This document shows positions 56,180-64,000 of a stretch of DNA of 64,000 nucleotides, piece by piece. The translations under genes were made by a program, and so were the position numbers. The stretch is from NCBI RefSeq assembly GCF_003046585.1, contig NZ_QAAE01000006.1, forward strand, positions 1 to 64,000, written 5' to 3'. Source of the stretch: Nitrosomonas aestuarii (GTDB taxonomy: Bacteria > Pseudomonadota > Gammaproteobacteria > Burkholderiales > Nitrosomonadaceae). Under the pieces are notes generated by a model. That model was not told the origin of the DNA and ran no database searches. It worked only from the letters and a program-made list of their open reading frames with translations. Each line of letters opens with the position of its first letter. Position 1 is the first letter of the stretch.

Positions 56180-57295
56180 ATGTCACGCCCTATTCAAGCT
56201 TATATCGACCTAGCAGCTTTAACGCACAATCTGTCAATAGCACGTCAACATGCGCCTAAGGCACGCATCATGGCAGTTATCAAAGCAAATGCATATGGAC
56301 ATGGATTGTTACACACGGCACATGCACTAAGCGATGCAGACGGCTTTGCATTTCTTGAGTTGGAGGCAGCCATATGCTTGCGTGACGCCGGATTTCGACA
56401 ACCCATGCTCTTGCTTGAAGGTTTTTTTTCCCCTCAGGAACTGGCTTTATTAGAGAAGTACAAATTAAGCACAGTCGTGCACCACGATGAGCAGGTCACC
56501 ATGTTATCAAACTGTAAACATCACGGACTGAATGTTTTTCTAAAAATAAACACTGGCATGAATCGTTTAGGGTTTGCACCTGATCAGTTTCCCGCTGCTT
56601 TTGAAAAGCTGTCGAGTAATCCGGCCATATCACAAATTACAGTAATGACACATTTTGCAACGGCTGATGGCGCAATCGACAATGAAGTTTTTAAGCATCA
56701 ATTACAAATTTTCAATCAAATCTCCCGATATCACCCAAAACCCCTCTCACTCGCTAATTCCGCAGCGATTATCCGCTACCCGCAAACGCACCGGGATTGG
56801 ATACGCCCCGGCCTGATGTTATACGGCGTTTCTCCTTTTACCGAACAAACTGCAACGGATTTAAAATTAAAGCCAGTAATGACCTTAGTCAGCAAAATTA
56901 TCGCCATTCACCAGCTTAAAAAAGGAGATACGGTGGGCTATAGTGGCAATTTCAAGGCTGACAAACCCATGCGCATCGGAATCGTTGCCTGTGGTTATGC
57001 AGATGGATACCCACGTCACGCGCCGACGGGCACGCCTATATTAGTGAATAATCAAAGATGTCGGTTAATCGGCAAGTTATCAATGGACATGCTTGCGGTC
57101 GATCTGACCGAAACAAATCATGTTCATCTCAACAGTCCGGTAACGCTTTGGGGACAAGGTTTACCGGTTGAAGAAATTGCGCAGGCAGCAAATACAATTA
57201 GCTATGAACTACTCTGTACACTATCTACACGAGTAGAAATGGTCGTTATAAAAAACGACTTTCAGTACCAGTCTACTCGTGTTTATCAAGCATAA
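56180..57295 (+). CDS. alr: Alanine racemase
   Basis: 371 residues. PLP enzyme making D-alanine for peptidoglycan. The PLP-lysine motif AVIKANAYGHGLLH is at residues 33-46; the second base Tyr lies in VGYSGNFKAD; KINTGMNRLGF, the WIRPGLMLYG segment and CGYADGYPRH are conserved. Standard length. Divergent from lplT and convergent with the parvulin gene, 6 nt away. Confidence 0.95.
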   Translation: MSRPIQAYIDLAALTHNLSIARQHAPKARIMAVIKANAYGHGLLHTAHALSDADGFAFLELEAAICLRDAGFRQPMLLLEGFFSPQELALLEKYKLSTVVHHDEQVTMLSNCKHHGLNVFLKINTGMNRLGFAPDQFPAAFEKLSSNPAISQITVMTHFATADGAIDNEVFKHQLQIFNQISRYHPKPLSLANSAAIIRYPQTHRDWIRPGLMLYGVSPFTEQTATDLKLKPVMTLVSKIIAIHQLKKGDTVGYSGNFKADKPMRIGIVACGYADGYPRHAPTGTPILVNNQRCRLIGKLSMDMLAVDLTETNHVHLNSPVTLWGQGLPVEEIAQAANTISYELLCTLSTRVEMVVIKNDFQYQSTRVYQA

Positions 57296-57301
57296 AATAA
57301 T

Positions 57302-58096
57302 TTATTCTACTTTTGCTTTACCGCGCAACTCCTGCACATAAGCTGCAAATTCACGTTGCAATACACGTTGTTGAATATTCTGTTTCACTTCTTCGTACGG
57401 TGGCACATCCATTGGGCGCGTATCAATGAGTTCAATGACATGCCAGCCAAAAGAAGTTTGCACAGGTGCATCGGTCAATTGTCCTTTCTGAAGTTTTGAC
57501 AAAGCCTCGGCAAAAGGTCTGACATAGGCCGCAGACGGGCTCCAGTTGAGTTCACCACCACTCATTTTACTGCCTTCATCAATTGATTTTTCTGCAGCAA
57601 TCTTAGCGAAATCACCACTTCTTTTTAAGTTAGCGATTATATCTCTGGCTTCGCTTTCATTTTCCACTAGAATATGACGTGCCTTATATTCCTTGTCGCC
57701 CATTTGCACTTTCAGCATCTCATATTCTCGCTTCAATGTATCTTCACCAACCGCATTGTTTTTGATGTAATCAGCCTGCAATGCTCGTATTAAAGCGGCC
57801 TGTCTGGCGATCTCTAATTGAGCGATAACATCGGGATCTCTATCCATCCCTTTTTTAATTGCTTCTTGCGCCAGGATTTCTTCCGTAATCAGATTTTCTC
57901 TTAAGGCCTTTCTTAACTCAGGCCCATCTTCCTGGCCTTGAGCACCGCTTGCTTTAACCATTAAATCCAGACGTGACTGAGGAATCGGCACACCATTTAC
58001 TGTCGCCATTGTTCCTGCTGACTGAGCCTGAACCGTCATAGCCATAAAACCGAAAGAACCAATGATTAAAAGTTGCGATAATTTAGTCAAACGCAT
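57302..58096 (-). CDS. Periplasmic parvulin-type peptidylprolyl isomerase
   Basis: 264 residues from the ATG at 58096 (GGAAA upstream, clean signal peptide MRLTKLSQLLIIGSFGFMAM ending QAQ). A helical SurA-like N-terminal part, about 25-130, is followed by a PpiC rotamase domain, about 140-235: YKARHILVENESEARDII, then DEGSKMSGGELNWSP and QTSFGWHVIEL. A foldase for secreted or outer-membrane proteins; PpiD/SurA relatives. A longer frame to 58171 lacks support. Confidence 0.9.
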   Translation of the reverse strand: MRLTKLSQLLIIGSFGFMAMTVQAQSAGTMATVNGVPIPQSRLDLMVKASGAQGQEDGPELRKALRENLITEEILAQEAIKKGMDRDPDVIAQLEIARQAALIRALQADYIKNNAVGEDTLKREYEMLKVQMGDKEYKARHILVENESEARDIIANLKRSGDFAKIAAEKSIDEGSKMSGGELNWSPSAAYVRPFAEALSKLQKGQLTDAPVQTSFGWHVIELIDTRPMDVPPYEEVKQNIQQRVLQREFAAYVQELRGKAKVE

Positions 58097-58180
58097 GAAA
58101 TTTCCTTTTTGTCTAATTTGGATAAAATGTCGCCGGTAAGTATACGCTTTAATACAACAAATACACAACAAGCGTCATGA

Positions 58181-58480
58181 CTATTCGGGGAGCACTTTCT
58201 TGAAAGGCTTAACGGTCACATGACTATAAACGCCTGCCGTCATATAAGGGTCAGCATCGGCCCACATTTGTGCGGCCTGTAATGACTCAAATTCCGCCAC
58301 GATCAGGCTACCAGAAAAACCAGCCGGCCCAGGATCTGCACTGTCTATTAAAGGATAGGGCCCAGCCAATAATAAACGTCCTGCTTCCTGCAATTGTTTT
58401 AGTCGTTCCAGATGAGCCGGTCGTGCTATCATCCTGCGGTCTAGGCTATCAGGCACATCCTCTGCGTTAATAACATATAA
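58181..58480 (-). CDS. YciI family protein
   Basis: 99 residues from the ATG at 58480 ([14 protein letters not shown]); the longer frame to 58570 lies inside yciB and is unlikely. A small ferredoxin-like-fold enzyme-like protein with a conserved His/Asp pattern ([20 protein letters not shown], then [13 protein letters not shown]). Overlapping-neighbour yciB ends 4 nt upstream, the usual yciB-yciI pairing. Biochemical function unknown. Confidence 0.9.
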   Translation of the reverse strand, partial: LYVINAEDVPDSLDRRMIARPAHLERLKQLQEAGRLLLAGPYPLIDSADPGPAGFSGSLIVAEFESLQAAQMWADADPYMTAGVYSHVTVKPFKKVLPE

Positions 58481-58484
58481 CATC

Positions 58485-59096
58485 TTAATCCTTGTCTGTT
58501 CTATTTTCAATTTTCTCTTGAAGTGGCTGATCTTTTGCAACGACCTTATTTTCAGACGCTTCTGGGACAAATGTATTTAAATATTTATTTAACATTGCGA
58601 TTTGTAAAACTACAAAAACCAACATCAAGCCCATCGAACCAAACAGTTTGAATGTAACCCAGCTGTCTACCGAAAAGTTAAAAGCAATGTAAAGATTAAT
58701 ACACCCCATAAACATGAAAAAAGCAATCCAGCTTATATTGAGCTTTTGCCACACCAGAGACGGCAGTACCATCTGCTTTCCCAGCATCGTGCGAATCAGG
58801 TTCTTTCCAAAAATTTGACTGGATATCCATAAGATAATGCCGAGCAACCAGTAAAGCACGGTCGGTTTCCACTTTATGAATAATTCGTCCTGAAAAACCA
58901 GCGTAGCACCGCCAAAAAGAATAATCACAGCCAGACTGATCCACATCATGTTATCAACCTGGCGGTGTCGATACCAGACCCAACCTATTTGCACAAAAGT
59001 TGCCATGATAGCAACGGCAGTCGCCACAAAAATATCATAGGCCTTAAAAGCTATAAAAAAAACTATAACCGGAAATAAATCAAATAAAAATTTCAT
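58485..59096 (-). CDS. yciB: Septation protein A / inner-membrane protein YciB
   Basis: 203 residues with five to six membrane helices. [18 protein letters not shown], the [20 protein letters not shown] block and [15 protein letters not shown] [22 protein letters not shown] are family features. It takes part in envelope synthesis and division; the exact role is debated. A charged tail of about 25 residues is longer than in E. coli. Upstream of yciI on the minus strand. Confidence 0.94.
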   Translation of the reverse strand: MKFLFDLFPVIVFFIAFKAYDIFVATAVAIMATFVQIGWVWYRHRQVDNMMWISLAVIILFGGATLVFQDELFIKWKPTVLYWLLGIILWISSQIFGKNLIRTMLGKQMVLPSLVWQKLNISWIAFFMFMGCINLYIAFNFSVDSWVTFKLFGSMGLMLVFVVLQIAMLNKYLNTFVPEASENKVVAKDQPLQEKIENRTDKD

Positions 59097-59120
59097 AGTC
59101 AGAAAAACAGAAAATTCCCG

Positions 59121-60272
59121 TCACGCAAGAACAGGTGGCAACTTTGCCACCAGATCGTTTTTATCCATAATTGCTTTCCCTAATAACGCAAAGCCCAGCA
59201 AGCAACCGGTATCATCGTAAAAAAGTGCTTTCACACCATCGTCATTCGATTCAACCTGCCAAACACCTGCTTTATCCGCATCCGGCGGCGAGACAACCGT
59301 GGAACAGGCCGGAGTTTTAACCAAAACAGGCATAGCAGGATAGCGCACAGGCGTTGGATTTCCAGCCAAAGTCGCCGCCAAGGCACGCGCGGCATGTGTA
59401 ATAGGCATAACGAAAGGCAACACCTTACCAGCCACCTCTGCGCAATCACCCACAGCATAGATATGCGCATCGTTCGTCTGCAGCAGTTGATCGACTACAA
59501 TTCCGCGATTAATTTGCAAACCGGCTTCCTGAGCCATCTTGGTGCGCGGTTTTAATCCTACCGAAGATAGAACAATATCCGCCCGGATTGTTTTACCATT
59601 CGCCAGAGTCAAACACAATTGATTATCAATCTGTTCAACTGACTGCGTCGATGTATCGAAATGAAATACCACACCGACCGCCTCCAGTTTTTGTTTTAAA
59701 TAAGCACCCGCTGCAGGTGGTATCAATCGCCCTAAAGGTTGCGCAGCAATATCGACGACATCGACATGATAACCGGCTGATGCCAGATCATTTGCAAATT
59801 CACAGCCAATAAGCCCTGCTCCAATAATAGCTACTTTTTTCTTGCCAGCCAGTGCATCGCGAAAGTGTTTGTAATCGTCAACATCATTAACCGTAAAAAC
59901 TTTCGATACACCATTTCCTTGCAAAGGCAACCTTACCTGATCGGCACCAATGGCCAAAACAAGATTGCCATAGGACAACTGCTCATTATTTTTCAGTATA
60001 ACTGTACGGTTTGTTTTATCAATTGCGACGACGCGTGTATATGTACGAATGGATACATTCAACTGAGAAGCCATTTTTTCCGCATCACCATTGATAATAG
60101 ACTCGGGCGTTTTTCCGGTTGCCAATGCATTGGACAGCATTGGCTTGGAGTAAAAACCACCATGATCGGCTGAAAGCAACAGAAGTGGTTGATCGGCATC
60201 CAATCTTCGCAACTCTCGTGCTACAGCGTAGCCGGCAAGCCCACTCCCGACAATTACTACTGGGTGATTCAT
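59121..60272 (-). CDS. NAD(P)H rubredoxin reductase
   Basis: 383-residue FAD/NAD(P) pyridine-nucleotide-disulphide-type reductase without the redox disulphide. PVVIVGSGLAGYAVARELRRLD binds FAD; KKVAIIGAGLIGCEFANDLA binds NAD(P)H; AVGDCAEV closes the FAD site. It is placed 3 nt after a rubredoxin gene on the same strand, so it very probably passes electrons from NAD(P)H to that rubredoxin. Such pairs serve alkane hydroxylases or oxygen and peroxide reduction; no hydroxylase is seen here. Confidence 0.9.
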   Translation of the reverse strand: MNHPVVIVGSGLAGYAVARELRRLDADQPLLLLSADHGGFYSKPMLSNALATGKTPESIINGDAEKMASQLNVSIRTYTRVVAIDKTNRTVILKNNEQLSYGNLVLAIGADQVRLPLQGNGVSKVFTVNDVDDYKHFRDALAGKKKVAIIGAGLIGCEFANDLASAGYHVDVVDIAAQPLGRLIPPAAGAYLKQKLEAVGVVFHFDTSTQSVEQIDNQLCLTLANGKTIRADIVLSSVGLKPRTKMAQEAGLQINRGIVVDQLLQTNDAHIYAVGDCAEVAGKVLPFVMPITHAARALAATLAGNPTPVRYPAMPVLVKTPACSTVVSPPDADKAGVWQVESNDDGVKALFYDDTGCLLGFALLGKAIMDKNDLVAKLPPVLA

Positions 60273-60275
60273 ATC

Positions 60276-60440
60276 CTAAATCTCCACCATTTCGAAGTCC
60301 GCTTTATTCACACCACAATCAGGACAGGCCCAACTTTCCGGGATATCCTCCCAGCTTGTTCCTGCCTTGATACCATGCGCGGGATCACCAACCGCCTCAT
60401 CATAAATAAAACCACATATATTACATTGATATTTTTTCAT
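60276..60440 (-). CDS. Rubredoxin
   Basis: 54 residues encoded by ATG at 60440 to TAG at 60276-60278; shorter than typical gene-calling cut-offs. The iron ligands are two CxxC pairs: [18 protein letters not shown] and [31 protein letters not shown] is the standard middle loop. An electron carrier for the adjacent reductase. The two genes form a rubredoxin-reductase operon downstream of the mlaA terminator. Confidence 0.96.
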   Translation of the reverse strand: MKKYQCNICGFIYDEAVGDPAHGIKAGTSWEDIPESWACPDCGVNKADFEMVEI

Positions 60441-60578
60441 TTTATTTTATGTATCTCTTAAATTGATTTCTCAGATAATTGTTAAATCAAAATGACATAT
60501 ATAAAACCGCTTATTAATCAACGGAGCGGATATTTTTGCCGAAAGAATTCTACCTCCAACCCCAAAAAATGTATAAAT

Positions 60579-60626
60579 AAAAAATGCACGCTCAGAAAAA
60601 ATCATAATCTGAGCGTGCATTTTTTT
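60579..60626 (-). terminator. Intrinsic terminator downstream of mlaA
   Basis: TGCACGCTCAGA and TCTGAGCGTGCA form a 12-bp stem, extended by A/T tracts on both sides, so it could stop transcription in either direction. On the minus strand it lies about 65 nt past the mlaA stop. Confidence 0.9.
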
Positions 60627-60691
60627 CTTAATTTACATGAATAAAATCGTCGGGATGCGAAAGAAAATTCTCAAAGTCTAGCGTATTCAGT

Positions 60692-61438
60692 TTAATCTTT
60701 TAATTCAACATCCTCGTTGTTAATCAAGCTATCACGGCGCTGCAAATACGCATCTCGCACAAATTCATATTTGTCCAGAGCCGCTTCTTCCAGGGTTTTA
60801 TCGACGTCCAGCAATTGAGCACGTGCATCAATCGCCATTCCTGCTGCCACAGGCGTTCGAACTGCTGTATCGAGCACATCGATACTGTCTAAATAAATAA
60901 TTGTGGTAACCGGGTGCGCGACCAACGTATCCACGCCGCGACCTACTGCATCTCGCACAGTACTCGGTCCTAAAAAGGGAATGACCAGATAAGGACCGCT
61001 GGCTACACCATAACGCCCCATGGTTTGGCCGAAGTCCTCGTTACGTTTACTGATATTAAGATCACTTGCTTGACTGATATCACTGGCTATATCAATTGCA
61101 CCAAACAAGCCGAATGTTGTGTTAATCAGAAACCGTGTCGCGCTGACAGCTGCACTCTCAAAATTAAGCTGCAAAATCGAATTTGCTGTCACCACGACAT
61201 CGTTTGCATTTGAAAATACATTGCCTACCACCATTTCAATGGGATCAGGAACGAATCGCCGGTAATTTCTAGCAACAGGTTCCATGATATTTTCATCTAT
61301 TATTTCATTGAAATTAAAAACAGCACGATTCATCGACTCGAAGGGATCCTCCTGACTATTATTCATTGAGGCACAACCCATCAGAAAAATGCTGAAGGAC
61401 AACAGTAAAATAATTTTATATTTTGCAAGATATTTCAT
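60692..61438 (-). CDS. mlaA: Phospholipid-transport lipoprotein MlaA (VacJ)
   Basis: 248 residues from the ATG at 61438, giving lipobox LMGC (C22); a frame to 61498 adds a non-signal extension. DPFESMNRAVFNFNEIIDENI, the NDVVVTANSILQL segment, LINTTFGLFGAIDIASD, the GQTMGRYGVASGPYLVIPFLGPS motif and RDAVGRGVD are all characteristic. Outer-membrane part of the Mla system that removes mislocalised phospholipids. Other mla genes are outside the window. Confidence 0.95.
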   Translation of the reverse strand: MKYLAKYKIILLLSFSIFLMGCASMNNSQEDPFESMNRAVFNFNEIIDENIMEPVARNYRRFVPDPIEMVVGNVFSNANDVVVTANSILQLNFESAAVSATRFLINTTFGLFGAIDIASDISQASDLNISKRNEDFGQTMGRYGVASGPYLVIPFLGPSTVRDAVGRGVDTLVAHPVTTIIYLDSIDVLDTAVRTPVAAGMAIDARAQLLDVDKTLEEAALDKYEFVRDAYLQRRDSLINNEDVELKD

Positions 61439-61822
61439 ATTTAATTTATTTTTTTGATTGTTACATGACATGTTGCCATATTTACAAGACAGGTTCAATA
61501 AAAGATAGCTTTATTTATACCACCTTAATAAGCGTGATGCTTGACCAGAAACATAAGGTTAATTCCTCAATCTGGAAATTTTGTAACGGCAAATCAGCAA
61601 CAAACTATACTTCAAAGTCTCCCTGATCAAACAAATCAAAATCCGAAACAATTCACCCATTTAATATAGTAATTAAAAAAAATTTGTACACTGATTTAAC
61701 TGCAACAACAAATCAAAACCCCCTGAGATTATTGTCTACTCTGTGATGCTTAAGCTTATTGCTTATACGCTTTTTACTGTATTATCAAACCTAAAATCAT
61801 AGAAAGACCAGGAGACAACGTA
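61439..61822. other. Divergent gene-free region mlaA/BON lipoprotein
   Basis: 384 AT-rich nt that contain promoters of both flanking genes. A 67-codon plus-strand frame (61423-61626) lacks a ribosome-binding site and protein-like character. Confidence 0.4.
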
Positions 61823-62410
61823 ATGCAATTTATCGATTATAGAAAATGGTTATTTTTGGTAATTTTTCTCCCGTTTATAACGAGCTGCGCACCCATGGTT
61901 GCGGTTGGTGTTGGCGCGGGCGCGGGTACGGGTGCAATAGTGTCGGAAGATCGCAGAACCAGCGGTATTTTCATTGAAGACGAATCCATCGAATTAAAAA
62001 GTTCAAGGCGCATTTACGAACAATTAGGCAATCAAGTGCACATTAATGTGACCAGTTTTAATCGTATTGTTCTTCTGACTGGTGAAACACCCAGTGAAAC
62101 GATGAAAGAAGAAGCCACCCGACTGGTCCGAAGTATTCAAAATGTACGTAATGTGATCAATGAAATCACGGTTGGAGAAAAAAGTTCGTTAGCTTCCCGC
62201 AGCAAGGACACTTTTATCACATCCAAAGTGAAAAGCCGTTTCTTGGCTTCGCGCAAATTCCAGATCAATCATATCAAAATCTTAACAGAGAAAGGTGTCG
62301 TGTTCTTGCTCGGCATGGTGAGGCGCGATGAAGCCGATAACGCCGCAGAAATTGCGAGTTCCACTTCCGGTGTTTCTAAAGTGGTCAGAGTTTTTGAGTA
62401 TCTTGATTGA
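61823..62410 (+). CDS. BON-domain lipoprotein (DolP/YraP-like)
   Basis: 195 residues with a lipoprotein signal ending ITSC (C22) and a Gly-rich stretch (GVGAGAGTGAIVSED). Two BON domains follow, about 45-120 (IYEQLGNQVHINVTSFNRIVLLTGE) and 125-195 (ITSKVKSRFLASRKF, then VVFLLGMVRRDEADNA). DolP in E. coli is an outer-membrane lipoprotein that supports envelope integrity. GGAGA lies nine bases before the ATG. It is divergent from mlaA. Confidence 0.9.
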   Translation: MQFIDYRKWLFLVIFLPFITSCAPMVAVGVGAGAGTGAIVSEDRRTSGIFIEDESIELKSSRRIYEQLGNQVHINVTSFNRIVLLTGETPSETMKEEATRLVRSIQNVRNVINEITVGEKSSLASRSKDTFITSKVKSRFLASRKFQINHIKILTEKGVVFLLGMVRRDEADNAAEIASSTSGVSKVVRVFEYLD

Positions 62411-62486
62411 TGATATTCGCTGATACTTACTTCACAGTCAATTGGCGTCTAATTTTCACAGTATTCACCACCCGAACATAATCGAA

Positions 62487-63854
62487 ATGCTGCCCGCTGA
62501 ACTGGTATCAACATTAAACAAAACACTTACACCTGATCAATTTTACACAGATCCCGTAGATTGTTACACCTACGCCTATGATAACAGCCGCAAAGTGTTT
62601 CCACCGCAGGCAGTTGTTTTTCCATTAACCGCCGATGAAGTGCAAACAATCGTTTCCCTGTGCAATCAATACAAAATACCGCTGATTCCGCGAGGACGCG
62701 GCACCGGTACATCTGGCGGCAGCTTACCCGAACAAGGCGGTATTGCGCTATCTTTGGAGCGCATGCTAAATATCATTTCGGTTGATGTCGCCAACCGCGT
62801 CATCGTTACCGAGCCCGGCGTGCTGAATCAAACCGTTCAGGATACCATAAAACCACACGGCTTCTTCTGGCCCCCGGACCCTTCCAGCGCGATGTATTGC
62901 AGCATCGGTGGCAATATTGCCACCAGCGCCGGCGGTCCACATGCAGTGAAATATGGCACGACACGCGATCATGTACTTGGACTCAAAGCCGTTACCGGAG
63001 CAGGTGAAGTAATCAAAACAGGTTGCTATACTACCAAAGGAGTAGTCGGTTACGACCTAACACGACTACTCATTGGTTCAGAGGGCACATTGGCCGTCAT
63101 CACAGAAGCCACATTAAAACTCACCGCTTTGCCGAGCGCCGTAGCTGGCATTACGGCGCATTTCCGTGATTTAAAAGGCTGCGTTTCCGCGATCACACAG
63201 ATTATGTCATTGCCGCAACTCCCCAGCGCATTGGAATTTCTGGATTCCGGATCATTGAACCTGATACGCAATCGCTATCCCGACATGCTTCCGCACAGCG
63301 CGAATGCCATGCTGATGATTGAAGTAGACGGCACTGAAAGTGAAATTGCAAAAACCATTACCGTTATTCTGACTGCCTGTAAAACAGACGGTCTGATACA
63401 AGCCAGTCAGGCTGAAAACATTGCCGCGCTCTGGAAGGCGCGCAAAGCCCTATCACCCTTACTGCGTGAAATTGCCCCCAAAAAAATTAACGAAGATGTT
63501 GTTGTGCCCGTCAGCTCGCTGCCTGAATTCTTAAATGAGCTTACGCGTCTCAGCAGTCAATATCAGATTGCCAATGTTAATTTCGGCCATGCCGGCAACG
63601 GCAACATCCATGTTAATCTGCTCATCAATCCAGATGACACCGACGAAGCCACCCGCGCAGAACAATGTTTAGATAAAATTTTTGATCTGGTGATTCGTCT
63701 GAACGGCACCTTGTCCGGTGAGCATGGCATCGGCAGCGAAAAACGAGCTTTTATAAACAAGGAAATTGATCAACCGACACTTGCGCTAATGAAAAATATT
63801 AAATTACTTTTCGACCCCAATAATATCCTGAACCCAGGAAAACTCTTTCCGTAG
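62487..63854 (+). CDS. FAD-linked oxidase, glycolate/D-lactate dehydrogenase GlcD-type
   Basis: 455 residues from the ATG at 62487; a TTG at 62442 would add 15. The PCMH-type FAD domain, about 25-210, has PRGRGTGTSGGSLPEQGGIA, the PPDPSSAMYCSIGGNIATSAG block and KYGTTRDHVLGLKAVTG. The C-terminal FAD-oxidase domain ends SGEHGIGSEK and FDPNNILNPGKLFP, including NFGHAGNGNIHVN. Oxidises a 2-hydroxy acid, probably glycolate or D-lactate, feeding electrons to the respiratory chain. The substrate cannot be set from sequence alone. Nothing downstream in the last 146 nt is recognisable. Confidence 0.9.
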   Translation: MLPAELVSTLNKTLTPDQFYTDPVDCYTYAYDNSRKVFPPQAVVFPLTADEVQTIVSLCNQYKIPLIPRGRGTGTSGGSLPEQGGIALSLERMLNIISVDVANRVIVTEPGVLNQTVQDTIKPHGFFWPPDPSSAMYCSIGGNIATSAGGPHAVKYGTTRDHVLGLKAVTGAGEVIKTGCYTTKGVVGYDLTRLLIGSEGTLAVITEATLKLTALPSAVAGITAHFRDLKGCVSAITQIMSLPQLPSALEFLDSGSLNLIRNRYPDMLPHSANAMLMIEVDGTESEIAKTITVILTACKTDGLIQASQAENIAALWKARKALSPLLREIAPKKINEDVVVPVSSLPEFLNELTRLSSQYQIANVNFGHAGNGNIHVNLLINPDDTDEATRAEQCLDKIFDLVIRLNGTLSGEHGIGSEKRAFINKEIDQPTLALMKNIKLLFDPNNILNPGKLFP

Positions 63855-64000
63855 CAGAATCAACATATCCATAGCATGTTTTAATTGGCCTTTCTCAGGT
63901 TCACGTTCTATAATTCAAATACATAAATATATAAAATTATAAGAAAACTTTGAGACACCTGTTTTTCGTTGCTTTGGCTAAAAACAAGCAACGCAACCAA

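Noticed and set aside
1-64000. tRNA/rRNA genes and CRISPR arrays
   Set aside because: No T-loop-like cloverleaf sequence, rRNA segment or regularly spaced repeat array was noticed; the only spaced repeats are the five REPs. A tRNA scan would be decisive.

Overview
The window looks like a chromosomal segment of a Nitrosomonas-like betaproteobacterium. This is inferred from moderate GC content, the betaproteobacterial gene complement (purL, clpB, bamC-dapA, accA-tilS, mlaA, lplT/alr), PEP-CTERM proteins with sigma-54 promoters, and abundant mobile-element debris. No tRNA, rRNA or CRISPR array was seen.

Layout. 0-5.6 kb: an IS3-type element end abutting a broken TonB-receptor gene, a haem-ligand-less bacterioferritin, a flagellin carrying a zinc-peptidase insert (flagellinolysin), zapE, and a GGDEF fragment cut by a decayed IS256-family element. 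5.6-11 kb: a secreted G8/beta-helix protein preceded, about 540 nt upstream, by a cyclic-di-GMP-I (GEMM) riboswitch; then an unknown lipoprotein. 11-15.7 kb: ovoA-ovoB (ovothiol synthesis) and a DUF2490 protein. 16-18.5 kb: a PEP-CTERM protein behind a consensus sigma-54 promoter, and a lone TIR-like protein. 18.5-33.2 kb: housekeeping genes and peptidases, comprising purL-chaN-M1 peptidase, nnrD/nnrE, a TPR lipoprotein and an M1-M28-PDZ mosaic. 33.4-34.7 kb: an exported HNH-type nuclease and a CHRD/PEP-CTERM protein.

34.8-39.6 kb is the accessory island and the most interesting part. It holds a broken TIR gene, a REP-associated transposase (RayT), a TIR protein fused to a C-type-lectin/FGE-like domain, and a divergent TIR-TIR-SLOG protein. 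Five 30-nt REP palindromes separate these genes. The C-terminal 22 codons of the TIR-lectin gene have the pattern of a diversity-generating-retroelement (DGR) variable region: nearly every variable position is an NNY codon that can derive from AAC/AAT, and a hairpin lies just downstream. The proposal, which is inference, is a diversifiable TIR sensor paired with a nucleotide-sensing TIR-SLOG effector. No reverse transcriptase or template repeat is visible in the window.

39.6-64 kb is mostly core: a porin, rmlD-rmlB-tilS-accA, exported msrB-msrA with roxA, two tiny lipoprotein genes each with a strong terminator, bamC-dapA, clpB with a sigma-32-type promoter, lplT/alr, a parvulin, yciI-yciB, rubredoxin and its reductase, mlaA, a BON lipoprotein and a GlcD-type flavoprotein. 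Ovothiol, the exported methionine sulfoxide reductases, bacterioferritin and rubredoxin together point to heavy investment in redox and oxidative-damage control.
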